From positions 62,001 through 126,000 of the forward strand of contig JAHBSG010000009.1 of the NCBI GenBank assembly GCA_019639235.1: DNA of 64,000 bases, read 5' to 3'. Position numbers and translations under genes: made by a program. Below the pieces are notes generated by a model, which did not search any database, was not told where the DNA came from, and worked only from the letters and a program-made list of their open reading frames with translations. The stretch is from Acidobacteriota bacterium (GTDB lineage: Bacteria > Acidobacteriota > Blastocatellia > Pyrinomonadales > Pyrinomonadaceae). Positions 1 to 8,003 of this stretch are shown here, one piece after another (position 1 is the stretch's first letter; each line of letters starts with the position of its first letter).

Positions 1-135
1 ACCGCCGTTAAGATAACGGCAGCAAGGGCGGCGCGGACACGTAAGGGACTGTGCGTGTTATTTCGACTCAATTTCCCTATTCTACGAAATGTTGGAGCGG
101 AACGACACACCCAAAAATGAAGGTTTGGGACGAAT

Positions 136-351
136 TTAATCCTGATCGCTCGGAAGAGGCCTAACCTGGGCCCGATCACGCTTTTTCGAGCGCGAGTTGA
201 GCGTTCCGGGAACCGCAAACCCTCGAAATTCAAGGTTGCAGTTATCGCACAGAAGATTGAACCTACAGACAAGCTTAAGCAGGAAAGGCGTAGGCCGATA
301 GCCGCGTCGGATACGGTCGCTTCGGCATTTTGGACAGCGTTGAGAGATCAT
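136..351 (-). CDS. small zinc-ribbon-like protein (71 aa)
   Basis: The function is unknown. Two CxxC pairs, at residues 6-9 (CPKC) and 35-38 (CDNC), are separated by about 25 residues, the layout of a small zinc ribbon. The rest is rich in Arg and Lys, which would suit nucleic acid or ribosome contact, but that is inference. It stands alone on the minus strand. No good ribosome binding site precedes the ATG. The first 135 bases of the window, upstream of it, show only a 6-bp stem (4-9 with 15-20) and no gene. It could instead be a short remnant of a larger Zn-binding protein. Confidence 0.6.
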   Translation of the reverse strand: MISQRCPKCRSDRIRRGYRPTPFLLKLVCRFNLLCDNCNLEFRGFAVPGTLNSRSKKRDRAQVRPLPSDQD

Positions 352-489
352 CTTAAAAAGTGCGTTGCCGTTGCCGGCATTGCATAAAGCCCTATAGCCA
401 ATATTCTAACAAAGATTTAACGCGTAAGCCCGAATCAAACGAAGAAGTTGCGGGTCGGTTCATACCCGGCACCGCAAAGCTTGACGAGA

Positions 490-1299
490 TCAGGGCTCGC
501 TTTCAATTATCGCTCCCTCAACGTCGATAACTTTCCCGAGGCCATCGCCGCGGCCCGCAACAGAGATCGCTTCGCGGAGTTCGATCAGCACGCGTTCTTC
601 CGGGTAATGAAAAAGTGCCATTTCCAGCGCCTCGATTGCCCGTGCATATCGCATCCCGGCATCATCGGCACTGCGTCTTTCGGTCGCAACTGCCGCTTCC
701 AGCCTCGCCCAGCGGACCATATGTTCATAGTGAAGGCGGTTGGCTACAACGGTCCCTTTTCTAAAGGCGGCAAACCTGGGCGAACCGGGAGCAACTCGCG
801 GCAGTTCGCTCTTGATCAGATCCAAATATTCCTCACACAGGATGAAAACTTCCTTGTGTCCATCGGCCAATCCCCCGAGCACATTGGCTGCCTCGGACTT
901 CTGCTGGATCGAACGGATGAGCGCCGAATTGTGCTCAACGGTCAGCTTATTTACGGCCGGCGGAGCCTCATACTCGCCGGAAACATTGCTGATCAAACGT
1001 CGTTCTCGAGAAAGCATTTGGCGCCTGCGTCCCCGGAGTAAGACTTCCCGAAATAGCACGGCCGCCACAAAGCACGCACCGCCGGACAATAGTGCCCAAT
1101 TGGCCGCTGACGCGTCGCCGGTCTCGAACAATATCATCCCGACAAACAGAGCCACTACTATCGAGAAGAGCACGGACGACGCATAGAAGCTTCCGGCAGG
1201 AACCCGAAACGGCTCTCGCTTGGTACGTGCCCGACGGCCGGCCGACGCCGCGTGCTTTGGAAGCCGACCACTTAATGCATTTGCCCGTTTGCCCGACAT
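490..1299 (-). CDS. two-TM membrane protein of unknown function (269 aa)
   Basis: I do not recognise the family. The N-terminus is basic (residues 1-35), followed by two hydrophobic segments at about 40-58 and 66-87 and then a second basic stretch with Arg clusters. That arrangement predicts a hairpin in the inner membrane with both ends in the cytoplasm. The remaining 170 residues are soluble, mostly helical, with repeated Leu/Ala/Glu patterns. It is monocistronic here: the nearest minus-strand gene ends more than 500 bp upstream and the next lies about 140 bp downstream. Overlapping open frames on the other strand are treated as shadows of this gene. Confidence 0.6.
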   Translation of the reverse strand: MSGKRANALSGRLPKHAASAGRRARTKREPFRVPAGSFYASSVLFSIVVALFVGMILFETGDASAANWALLSGGACFVAAVLFREVLLRGRRRQMLSRERRLISNVSGEYEAPPAVNKLTVEHNSALIRSIQQKSEAANVLGGLADGHKEVFILCEEYLDLIKSELPRVAPGSPRFAAFRKGTVVANRLHYEHMVRWARLEAAVATERRSADDAGMRYARAIEALEMALFHYPEERVLIELREAISVAGRGDGLGKVIDVEGAIIESEP

Positions 1300-1390
1300 T
1301 ATTGACGTAAATACTGAATCGTTTCGGCCATTTAGTCAATCAAACGGCTTTTCGACATTTCCGGGTCTGCTTAACGAGCAGACTTCTCTG

Positions 1391-1398
1391 CTATAATA
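1391..1398 (+). promoter_or_regulatory. perfect -10 hexamer just before a GTG-start gene
   Basis: A perfect TATAAT lies at 1392-1397. A possible -35 TTAACG at 1371-1376 has a short 15-bp spacer, so only the -10 is convincing. A transcript starting about 7 bases after the -10 would begin at roughly 1404-1405, only 3-4 bases before the GTG at 1408. That would make the mRNA nearly leaderless, an inference from spacing alone. Confidence 0.45.
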
Positions 1399-1407
1399 CG
1401 GCTCGCT

Positions 1408-1584
1408 GTGGCGAAGGGACGGAAAAAGAAGCGAACGACGATTTTTGGATCGATCCGAAAGCCAACCGCTCCGCCGAGCCGGAAAATAGACGAGGATAAG
1501 CCGACGGAAAAGCTTTACCCCTCGGGCCGCAAGAGCAAGCACAAACAGCGGCCCGAAAAGGAAGATAACGGCGATGTTCAGTAA
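1408..1584 (+). CDS. small basic protein (58 aa), GTG start
   Basis: This reading frame runs from GTG at 1408 to TAA at 1582-1584. The product is strongly basic, beginning MAKGRKKKR and carrying further Lys/Arg/Pro-rich patches, with an acidic tail (EKEDNGDVQ). There is no hydrophobic segment. Support comes from the position right after a perfect -10 box and from an 11-bp overlap with the next gene, whose ATG lies at 1574. The function is unknown; the composition suggests nucleic-acid or ribosome binding, by inference. No Shine-Dalgarno sequence is visible, which fits a nearly leaderless message. Confidence 0.5.
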   Translation: MAKGRKKKRTTIFGSIRKPTAPPSRKIDEDKPTEKLYPSGRKSKHKQRPEKEDNGDVQ

Positions 1585-1813
1585 ACGTAAACAGGAACCG
1601 ATCAAAAAACATATTTGGGCAAGGCCTGAGATGCTCGTTACGTTCCGTGCCGAAATAATGCCCGGTAAGACCCGCGAAGAGCGCACCTATAAGGTTAAAG
1701 AGGTGCGACCGAACGGCCGCGTGCGGCTCTACGACTTCCCGGACGAGCATCGGCAAAGCTCGTTTGAACCAATAAATTTCCTTCGTGCGGTCGCCGGGAA
1801 ACCTCAGAAATGA
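1574..1813 (+). CDS. small conserved-looking hypothetical protein (79 aa)
   Basis: The function is unknown. The protein is compact, without signal peptide or membrane segment. Its alternating charged and beta-prone residues (for example RTYKVKEVRPNGRVRLYDF) suggest a small beta-barrel fold of the SH3 or OB kind; this is an impression from the sequence, not a family match. Its ATG lies inside the end of the preceding 58-aa gene with an 11-bp overlap, so the two are probably co-transcribed and perhaps translationally coupled. Its last 10 bases overlap tail to tail with the convergent phosphodiesterase-like gene that ends at 1804. Confidence 0.6.
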   Translation: MFSKRKQEPIKKHIWARPEMLVTFRAEIMPGKTREERTYKVKEVRPNGRVRLYDFPDEHRQSSFEPINFLRAVAGKPQK

Positions 1814-2577
1814 TATTCCCTCACGGGTTCGATGATCGTTATCACGCGGTCAAGCGTTTCTCTTAGCTCCATAATCACTTCATCGCGATACATCGGCTTG
1901 ATGTTGATGACGCAAACCTGAGCATCGAGGTGAAGCTGTTCAAGTTCTGCTTTGAGGGTTGCCGGGGTAAGGTGATGGGAAGCCCCGGCAAGTTCCGCTA
2001 AACGGTCGGGAAACGCACATTCGATCAGGACAGCTTTGACATCGGTCCTTTCATTCACCTTTCCCCAAAACGCCGCGGAACTGGATGTATCACCCGAGAA
2101 GGCGATCGCCGCTTTACCATCATTTATGATGAAGCCCGAAGACGGCACCTTGTGATCCACCGGAATTGAATGAAACTTCAGGCCGCCGATCGAAAATTCC
2201 GAACCGAGCGTGAAAGGACGGTATTTCAAAACCGGTCCATTTTCATTATGAAGTTCAGAAAAACGCGGGTAAACCGACCAATTGAAGACATCTCGCTCAA
2301 GAACCTCGAGCACTTCACGCGTTGCGTGCACGCGTATCGGCTCGGTCAGTGAGGCGAATAGATCATCGACAAAAAGCGGTAGTCCTGCAATGTGGTCTAG
2401 GTGTGCGTGCGTAAGGACGATGTCGCGGACCGATCTTCGCTCGTTTTCGGACGCCGCCATCGCGAGGCTTCCGGCATCGAGAGCGACGCGGCCATCGATC
2501 AGGAAAGTTGTCAGATGCTGGCCGGCCGAATAACCGCCATTCTCATTGAAAGTGCTTGGAAGAAGTTTAAGCTTCAA
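1804..2577 (-). CDS. MBL-fold hydrolase, class II cAMP phosphodiesterase-like
   Basis: The 257-aa protein carries the metallo-beta-lactamase metal motif THAHLDH (His57, His59, Asp61, His62) after an N-terminal GGYSAGQH stretch. HxHLDH with this spacing is the hallmark of class II 3',5'-cyclic-nucleotide phosphodiesterases (yeast PDE1, bacterial CpdP). Later ligand candidates are the His of VDHKVPS and the Asp of FSGDTSSS. It would hydrolyse cAMP or a related cyclic nucleotide in the cytoplasm; there is no signal peptide. The SDR gene upstream ends 24 bp before its start, so they probably share a transcript. Other MBL hydrolases, such as RNase Z relatives, share the fold, so the substrate is uncertain. 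Confidence 0.75.
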   Translation of the reverse strand: MKLKLLPSTFNENGGYSAGQHLTTFLIDGRVALDAGSLAMAASENERRSVRDIVLTHAHLDHIAGLPLFVDDLFASLTEPIRVHATREVLEVLERDVFNWSVYPRFSELHNENGPVLKYRPFTLGSEFSIGGLKFHSIPVDHKVPSSGFIINDGKAAIAFSGDTSSSAAFWGKVNERTDVKAVLIECAFPDRLAELAGASHHLTPATLKAELEQLHLDAQVCVINIKPMYRDEVIMELRETLDRVITIIEPVREYHF

Positions 2578-2601
2578 TTCCCTATCCTCGATCGCCTGGC
2601 G

Positions 2602-3363
2602 TTATCTGAGGCAGGTTTGGCCTCTGCCGCCATCGATCTCGTATGTTACGCCGGTTATCCAGCCTGCCTTTTCCGAAGCGAGAAAGGCGACCAGGTCGGC
2701 AACCTCGCGGGCCTCGCCGGGCCGTCCGAGCGGATGCGTCCGCTTCGCATTCTCAAGGAAAGCTTCGTATGCCTCCTCCGACATTCCTCCACGCTTGTGC
2801 AGGTTGGTCACAACAACGCCGGGGTTGACCGCATTTACCCGGATGCCTTTTTCTGCCAGTTCGAGGGCGGCACATCGTGTCAGTTGATCGACCGCAGCCT
2901 TCGAAATGCAATACGCCATCACGCCCGGAAATGCCCTTGATCCCGCAATGCTCGATATGTTGACGATGTTTCCGCGCGTTTTTTCCAAAGATGGGATAAC
3001 TTTTTGCATTAAATAATAGACCGAGCGGACATTTATGTTCATCAGCTTGTCGAGTTCGTCGACAGGCGTCTCGGCAAGCGTCCCCGAGCGGATGATCCCG
3101 GCAGCATTGACCAAAACGTCAATTTGTCCGCAATGCTGCACGGTTTCGGAGACAAGTCGGTCTATTTGCGACTGTTCGGTCAGATCGGCAAGATGGACAC
3201 GAACCGTGCCTTCCAGGTCGCGAACCTCTTCCCGAAGCTCGGCAAAGCCAGTTTCGTTCCTTCCGACGGCAACGATCATGGCACCTTCTTCGGCAAACCG
3301 GACCGCTGTAGCCTTGCCGATACCGCTGCTCGCACCGGTCACGATGGCAACTTTATTCTTCAT
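2602..3363 (-). CDS. SDR family NAD(P)-dependent oxidoreductase
   Basis: This is a classical short-chain dehydrogenase of 253 aa. The dinucleotide-binding motif TGASSGIG is at residues 9-16, NAAG at 86-89, the catalytic Ser near 137-138 (NISS) and the Tyr151-x3-Lys155 pair (YCISK). The closing IDGG motif before the C-terminus is also typical. It reduces or oxidises a hydroxyl or carbonyl group using NAD(P)H in the cytoplasm; the substrate cannot be read from the sequence. An Arg after the first beta-alpha unit (VGRNE) leans towards NADP. It lies 24 bp upstream of the phosphodiesterase-like gene on the same strand. Confidence 0.88.
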   Translation of the reverse strand: MKNKVAIVTGASSGIGKATAVRFAEEGAMIVAVGRNETGFAELREEVRDLEGTVRVHLADLTEQSQIDRLVSETVQHCGQIDVLVNAAGIIRSGTLAETPVDELDKLMNINVRSVYYLMQKVIPSLEKTRGNIVNISSIAGSRAFPGVMAYCISKAAVDQLTRCAALELAEKGIRVNAVNPGVVVTNLHKRGGMSEEAYEAFLENAKRTHPLGRPGEAREVADLVAFLASEKAGWITGVTYEIDGGRGQTCLR

Positions 3364-3445
3364 TTACTTAGGGGGTTCTGTACAGTTTTCGAACGGTTAG
3401 AATACCAACTTGAATGGATGCGTTGCAAACCGTTTCCGCGGCTGG

Positions 3446-3478
3446 GCAAGAAAAAGGGCCGGTCACGTGCCGGCCCTA
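3446..3478 (-). terminator. Rho-independent terminator of the 73-aa gene
   Basis: A perfect 7-bp GC stem (GGGCCGG at 3456-3462 with CCGGCCC at 3470-3476) has a 7-base loop. On the minus strand it is followed by TTTTTCTT (complement of 3448-3455). It sits about 30 bp after the stop of the minus-strand gene 3508-3729. Confidence 0.85.
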
Positions 3479-3507
3479 AGTGTAGGTAATGATGTGGTTT
3501 ATCTCGA

Positions 3508-3729
3508 TCAAGCCTGGCCTTCGGAGGCCTGCGGGCCTTGGGCAAAGAGTTTCTCGAACGCGATGTAGGTTTCCTCGCGCTTTCGTGATTGAAAATCGTT
3601 TACCCAATTGGTGACGGTCTTTACTGCGTCACGGGCGGCATCGCGGGCCTTTGTAGGTTGTTGGATCTTTCGCTCCGACGATGCCTCAGCTGCTCCTTTC
3701 TTTATGACTTTGACCTTTAATTTCTTCAT
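3508..3729 (-). CDS. small protein with a sigma-54 promoter (73 aa)
   Basis: The family is not recognised. The N-terminus is very basic (MKKLKVKVIKKG), the middle is helical and Ala/Arg-rich (residues about 28-45, containing TVTNWVNDF), and the tail is Gln/Ala/Gly-rich. There is no signal peptide, Cys or membrane segment. AGGAAA lies at a suitable distance before the ATG. The gene forms its own transcription unit: a consensus sigma-54 promoter about 80 bp upstream and a strong terminator about 30 bp downstream. Such tight framing of a tiny gene suggests conditional, high-level expression. A secreted or modified peptide precursor or a small regulator are both possible, neither shown. Confidence 0.65.
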   Translation of the reverse strand: MKKLKVKVIKKGAAEASSERKIQQPTKARDAARDAVKTVTNWVNDFQSRKREETYIAFEKLFAQGPQASEGQA

Positions 3730-4077
3730 TACTTTTCCTGTTCAATCCCTAAGCGGGTATTTATTATTCCCAGATCTCCGGCCTTCTAGATTGCCTGCGT
3801 AGGTTAGCAGCAATCACCGTGCCATTGTTAGAAGAACGCTCGAACTTCGACATTTTGCATAGGACCGTGATTTTTCTTCCATCAACCGCGACATTTGCAT
3901 TTTGCAAATAAGTAAGCTCATTCTTTCGCAATTATCACTAACTTGGCTTACGACCAGCCGCGATCAGAAGTTCCGAAAATCGACGGCAACCTCTTGCTTT
4001 TCAATAGATAAGACGTGAGACACTCGAAAAATCGGACAAAAGATCTACGGGAACGAAACTTGCCGACATTAACCGTG
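3730..4077. other. 348-bp spacer between divergent genes
   Basis: This spacer holds the sigma-54 element at 3809-3824 for the minus-strand 73-aa gene. It also holds an imperfect inverted repeat near 3895-3910 (ATTTGC facing GCAAAT). I see no further gene, RNA or repeat. If the downstream plus-strand gene starts at GTG 4015 rather than ATG 4078, the spacer is 285 bp. Confidence 0.6.
3809..3824 (-). promoter_or_regulatory. sigma-54 (-24/-12) promoter of the 73-aa gene
   Basis: Read on the minus strand the site is TGGCACG-GTGA-TTGCT. This matches the sigma-54 consensus TGGCACG-N4-TTGCW at every defined position, with the diagnostic GG and GC separated by 10 bases. Transcription would start near 3797, leaving a leader of about 68 bases before the ATG at 3729. 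Confidence 0.75.
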
Positions 4078-4710
4078 ATGGACGTCGATATTCTACTTGC
4101 CTATATCGCTCTCGGGTCACCGGTCGGGGTTTATCTGCTTCTCCGAGCCGACAGGAAAGATCTAAACGTCCGGTCGGCGTCGAAAACTTTGATCGGTTTC
4201 GCCCTCTGGCCGATCGCCCTTGGGCTGTTGATCTATCAACGGCGGTCGAATTTTGCCGATGCCTCTACTTTCGGAACGCGTGATCGGTCGGATTCACGTA
4301 TCACGCTGGCAGCAAGTTTAATGCGTGCGTCGGTCGAGGAAAGTATTGGCGATCTGGAGGATCGCCGATTCGCGGTCAGAAAGGAGCTTTTCGACGCCAT
4401 CGACCGGTTCGTCGGGTTGCGTTTGGCGAGTGGTGAAAGCCTGCCGGCACAAGCTGCCAGTGCAGAGATCTTTACGGTTGCCGGACATCCGAATCCAAGT
4501 CTCGCGACCATTTGCCTTGCCCGGAAAAACTCGGAGCGGATCGCCAGGCATGCCTCCCGTGCTGCGGCCGATCTTCAGGAAACAATAGATCTTCGGGCTC
4601 CAGTGGTCGCCGCCGCACCCGAATTCATCGAGCTTCTTTCGGATGCCGACCCAAGGGAACCTCAGCAAGCAACCTCCCAGGACGCTGCGGTCATCACACC
4701 GCGGAGGTAA
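4078..4710 (+). CDS. membrane-anchored protein of unknown function (about 210 aa)
   Basis: I do not recognise this protein. From ATG 4078 it begins MDVDILLAYIALG and has two hydrophobic segments in the first 50 residues. A long soluble part follows, containing short Leu/Ala helices and an Ala/Pro-rich region near the C-terminus. A GTG at 4015 would add 21 basic, non-hydrophobic residues; neither start has a clear ribosome binding site and I prefer the ATG. The stop is one base before the next ATG, and that gene's ribosome binding site lies inside this coding end. The two are therefore an operon, probably of interacting membrane proteins, by inference. Confidence 0.6.
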   Translation: MDVDILLAYIALGSPVGVYLLLRADRKDLNVRSASKTLIGFALWPIALGLLIYQRRSNFADASTFGTRDRSDSRITLAASLMRASVEESIGDLEDRRFAVRKELFDAIDRFVGLRLASGESLPAQAASAEIFTVAGHPNPSLATICLARKNSERIARHASRAAADLQETIDLRAPVVAAAPEFIELLSDADPREPQQATSQDAAVITPRR

Positions 4711-4711
4711 T

Positions 4712-5344
4712 ATGAACGTGATAAGGCAGCGAACTGAGACCGAACAAATCACGCCCGATCTGGACGATGACCAGATTTACGAACTTCGGATCATGGAGCT
4801 TCGCAAAGCTGCGCACGAACTTGCCGAAACTTCAGGCGACCGGGAGATCTCGACGAGTTTCCTCGCCCGACGGCTCGATCTGTCAACATCTTTGAGATTC
4901 TTCGGCATCGCTATCGGAACGGTTCCAACGGCGGCGATCCTCTTCAGGTTATTCGTTTTGGACAGTTCGCCTAATCCGGCAGTGCTGCTTCTCGCCGTCC
5001 TAGCAACTTTGGTGACCGGATTGGTCGGGTACCTGACGGCCGGTGTTACTGCGGCCACCCTTGAACGGGTCCTTTCGACAAGGTTTCTTCGCTCGCTTCT
5101 TTTGGTTCCGATCATCGGATTGGCGTGGGGCATCATTTCCGGGGCCGCGGGCGGCTTGTTTCTTTTTGTACTCGGAGCACTCGTCGGCGGAGTGATCGGC
5201 GGGATGGTCGCGGGAACGGCATTACCGCTATTTGTCGGACTCTTTAACCTCACTGCAGAAGAAGGCGAGATCTCGGTCAAGCGATTTCTTCCCATCGCCG
5301 CGGGCATCTCCGGTTCAGCCGCCGCCCTTTTTCTCGGCGCTTAA
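4712..5344 (+). CDS. polytopic membrane protein of unknown function (210 aa)
   Basis: The start is set by a good GGAGG six bases before ATG 4712; an upstream in-frame ATG at 4643 would run through the preceding gene and is rejected. The first 60 residues are soluble and charged. The rest is very hydrophobic, with about five or six membrane helices and many Gly pairs (GGLFLFVLGALVGGVIGGM), which suggests tightly packed helices. The family is not recognised. It follows the preceding membrane-protein gene with a one-base gap. Confidence 0.65.
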   Translation: MNVIRQRTETEQITPDLDDDQIYELRIMELRKAAHELAETSGDREISTSFLARRLDLSTSLRFFGIAIGTVPTAAILFRLFVLDSSPNPAVLLLAVLATLVTGLVGYLTAGVTAATLERVLSTRFLRSLLLVPIIGLAWGIISGAAGGLFLFVLGALVGGVIGGMVAGTALPLFVGLFNLTAEEGEISVKRFLPIAAGISGSAAALFLGA

Positions 5345-5412
5345 TACCTAATTTCATTCGTGTTTGTAACAAGTTGTTAATGTTATGTTAACATTCCACT
5401 TTCAATTGGCTA

Positions 5413-6147
5413 ATGAGCCAAGAGGGCATCGTGGAAAAAACAAACATAACATCGAGGTTCTTCTTTTTAATTTTTGGCGTTCTCGCCGTTGCCGCAGCAT
5501 CAGCTTCAGCACAATCGACCATGGGCGAACGTGACTTCCAGATATGGAGCGAAACTACGATTAACGTTCCCTTGATCAAGAAAAAGGACTCGAAAGGCAA
5601 GGACTACAAAGACCTTACGCTGCTGTTCATCGGCAGCTTAAGACTTGGTCGGAATAAGCTCTTCCCTGTTGACGAACGGGTCGGCATCGGCTTCGACAAG
5701 CGCATCAACAAATACGTTTCGATAACGCCCACCTACATATACAAGTTCGCTGAGCAATCTCCTGGACGAAAGGACATCGAACATCGCGTCCGGTTCGATA
5801 CAACCCTCTCATTTGCATATAAAGAGCTTTCGATAAAGGACCGGAACCGCGTCGAGTACCGGATACGTCATAGCCGGCCTGATACCGTCCGCTACCGCAA
5901 TCGCATCACCTTCAAACACCCGGTCAAGAAGAACGGGAAAACGATTTTCTCGCCTTTCGTTGCTGACGAGGTTTTCTATGATTTCCGCGATGGCCGATTT
6001 TTTAGAAACGAGTTTGCCGCCGGCATTGAGCGGAAAGTAACGTCAAATTTTACGGCCGAGATCTTCTACCTCAACCGTTACAACACCGGCGGGCTGCCCA
6101 AACACATAAACGCCATCGGGATTAACTTCAAGGTCGAGATCGACTAA
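5413..6147 (+). CDS. DUF2490-like outer-membrane beta-barrel protein
   Basis: An N-terminal signal peptide (hydrophobic core about residues 16-32, Ala-rich cleavage region ending ASAQS) precedes about 210 residues of alternating polar and hydrophobic strands with many Tyr/Phe/Arg positions (RYRNRITF, AEIFYLNRYN). This is the look of DUF2490 proteins, thought to be outer-membrane barrels of unknown function. Length fits. The annotated ATG is at 5413; a GTG at 5431 preceded by GAGGG is an alternative that trims six residues. It is transcribed with the same polarity as the histidine kinase 45 bp downstream. Confidence 0.7.
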   Translation: MSQEGIVEKTNITSRFFFLIFGVLAVAAASASAQSTMGERDFQIWSETTINVPLIKKKDSKGKDYKDLTLLFIGSLRLGRNKLFPVDERVGIGFDKRINKYVSITPTYIYKFAEQSPGRKDIEHRVRFDTTLSFAYKELSIKDRNRVEYRIRHSRPDTVRYRNRITFKHPVKKNGKTIFSPFVADEVFYDFRDGRFFRNEFAAGIERKVTSNFTAEIFYLNRYNTGGLPKHINAIGINFKVEID

Positions 6148-6191
6148 CTCTCAAAACGTCCGGTTTACGCGATCGCCGCCGCGGGCTTAGA

Positions 6192-7952
6192 ATGCTCTTG
6201 ATGTTCGCATTCTTTCAGCTAGCGGTCGTGATCTTGCTCGTCCTGCTCGGCTTTTTTGTTTTTGTTAACGACCCTCGAAGCCGGGCGAACCAAACCTTTG
6301 GTGCGTTCATCGCATTTCTCGCCTTTTGGACCACGAAGGACCTTGTTTTCTGGAACTTCAATGATGCGGCCTTTGGGGCCGGCTGGTGGGCCGCGGCGAG
6401 CTTTGTGACAGCCCTTCTGCTCCAGTTTGCTCTCGTCATCTTTGCTTGGGTGTTCCCGGAGAATAATCGAGTTCCGCATGAGAGGGCCGCTATCTTCTTC
6501 GCACCAGGGATCGTTTTCATCCCGGCGGCCCTGCTAGGGTACCTCTGGGATTCCGTTGAGTATGTTGACGGCCGTTTCGACATCTCGGTTGCCCCGCTCG
6601 CCTATTTCTTTGTCGGATATGTTTACTTTTTATTCTTCTACGGCTTTGCCGTACTCATCGGCAAGTACCGGCTTTATTCCGGAACTCAGAGGGCAAAACA
6701 GCTCGGAGCGATCATTCTCGCTCTAGCAATAACGGGTTTACTCAAGACGCTCGCAAATCTTGTTCTTCCATACTTTGACCGGTACGAGCTTCTGCCTTAC
6801 AGTTCGCTGTTCGTCATACCGGGCGTGTTGATCTATGCCTATGCGATCACAAACTTCAAGCTTCTTTCGCTGCAGACGGCCCTCGACCAATTTCGACTTT
6901 TTCCGATAACCTACAAGATCGCGGTGAGCATTGCTGCGGTCGCGGTGCCGTCGTTCTTTGTTTTTCAGGTGCCAATAGCTTGGTGGGCATTTCGCGACGG
7001 GATGACCCCATTCGCGTGGCAAAAGTATTTGATATTTAGCATCATCTCCGCGCTTGTCCCGAACCTGCTTTTGCTTCTGATGATCGTTCGATCGGTTTCA
7101 CGGCCGCTTCAGCGAATAACCCTCGCGGCGATCGAGGTAACCAACGGCCGTTACGGAGCCGAGGCTGACCTCAGAAAGAGCAATGACGAGATCGGCCTGC
7201 TCGCGTCGTCCTTTAACGAGATGAGCCGCAAGATGGCCGAGGACCTTGAACGCCTTCGCCGAATGAATGAACAACTCCAAAGGGCTGACCGGCTTGCCGC
7301 AATGGGTACGCTCGCAACCGGAGTCGCCCACGAGGTGAACAACCCACTTGCTTCGATCTCTTCGCTAATTCAACTGATTCGTTCGCGCAAAGATAATGAT
7401 CCGGAAACCTTAGAGGACCTTGACCTCGTCGCCGCACAGATCGAAAGGATCAAGAGGGTAACACACGACCTTACAGATTTTTCGCGGAGCCGTCCGCCGG
7501 GCCGGGCTTTTATCAACGTTCGAGATGTCGTCAATTCGGCTCTTCAATTGGCAAACTATGATGCGAGTTTCAATCGGCTTGAAATTCAAACGTCAGTGCC
7601 CGCGGAACTGCCGCAGATCCTGGCCGATGCAAGTCAACTCCAGCAAGTCTTGCTGAATCTGTTCCTGAATGCCCGCGATGCGATGCCGCAAGGTGGAATG
7701 CTTGAGATAAATGCGGAAAGCTCGGGCAATTCGGTGCGGATTTCGGTTGCGGACTCGGGGAGCGGGTTTGACGAGCACATATCGCGGAATGCTTTCGACC
7801 CCTTCTTTACGACGAAACCGGCTGGCAAAGGCACAGGACTGGGCCTTGCCGTCTGTTACGGGATCGTAACCGCTCATGGCGGGACGATCGAAATACGTTC
7901 GGGTGCCTCAGGCGGGGCAGAGATCGTCATCGAATTACCGATAGCTCAATGA
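6192..7952 (+). CDS. membrane sensor histidine kinase (orphan)
   Basis: This 586-aa kinase starts with about 300 residues holding some eight membrane helices. A HAMP-like linker follows (RPLQRITLAAIEVTNGRYG), then a short coiled coil and a HisKA domain with the phospho-acceptor His380 in the H-box HEVNNPLAS. The HATPase domain has an N-box (LNLFLNARDAMP), DSGSGF, FFTTKPAGKGTGLGL and a final Gly-rich segment. It autophosphorylates and passes phosphate to a response regulator. No regulator gene is adjacent, so it is an orphan whose partner lies elsewhere. The ligand is unknown; the multi-helix sensor suggests a membrane or lipophilic cue, by inference. Confidence 0.9.
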   Translation: MLLMFAFFQLAVVILLVLLGFFVFVNDPRSRANQTFGAFIAFLAFWTTKDLVFWNFNDAAFGAGWWAAASFVTALLLQFALVIFAWVFPENNRVPHERAAIFFAPGIVFIPAALLGYLWDSVEYVDGRFDISVAPLAYFFVGYVYFLFFYGFAVLIGKYRLYSGTQRAKQLGAIILALAITGLLKTLANLVLPYFDRYELLPYSSLFVIPGVLIYAYAITNFKLLSLQTALDQFRLFPITYKIAVSIAAVAVPSFFVFQVPIAWWAFRDGMTPFAWQKYLIFSIISALVPNLLLLLMIVRSVSRPLQRITLAAIEVTNGRYGAEADLRKSNDEIGLLASSFNEMSRKMAEDLERLRRMNEQLQRADRLAAMGTLATGVAHEVNNPLASISSLIQLIRSRKDNDPETLEDLDLVAAQIERIKRVTHDLTDFSRSRPPGRAFINVRDVVNSALQLANYDASFNRLEIQTSVPAELPQILADASQLQQVLLNLFLNARDAMPQGGMLEINAESSGNSVRISVADSGSGFDEHISRNAFDPFFTTKPAGKGTGLGLAVCYGIVTAHGGTIEIRSGASGGAEIVIELPIAQ

Positions 7953-7953
7953 G

Positions 7954-7985
7954 AAAGGCGGACGCCGAAGCGCCCGCCCTTCTTT
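7954..7985 (+). terminator. terminator after the histidine kinase gene
   Basis: A GC-rich stem (GGCGG at 7957-7961 with CCGCC at 7974-7978, then CGC with GCG) is closed by a CGAA tetraloop. One A-C mismatch interrupts it. It is followed by CTTCTTT on the plus strand and begins right after the kinase stop codon. Confidence 0.7.
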
Positions 7986-8003
7986 CCATTGAATACGATC
8001 AAA

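Noticed and set aside
1..135. tRNA or RNA gene at the window start
   Set aside because: Only a 6-bp stem with a 5-base loop is visible; no cloverleaf or T-loop sequence can be built.
1336..1756. Two overlapping minus-strand frames near 1.4-1.7 kb
   Set aside because: They oppose the plus-strand pair with a -10 box and coupled starts; the products are low-complexity and overlap each other in different frames.
3360..3545. 61-aa minus-strand frame
   Set aside because: It covers the terminator hairpin and overlaps the end of the 73-aa gene; unlikely to be translated.
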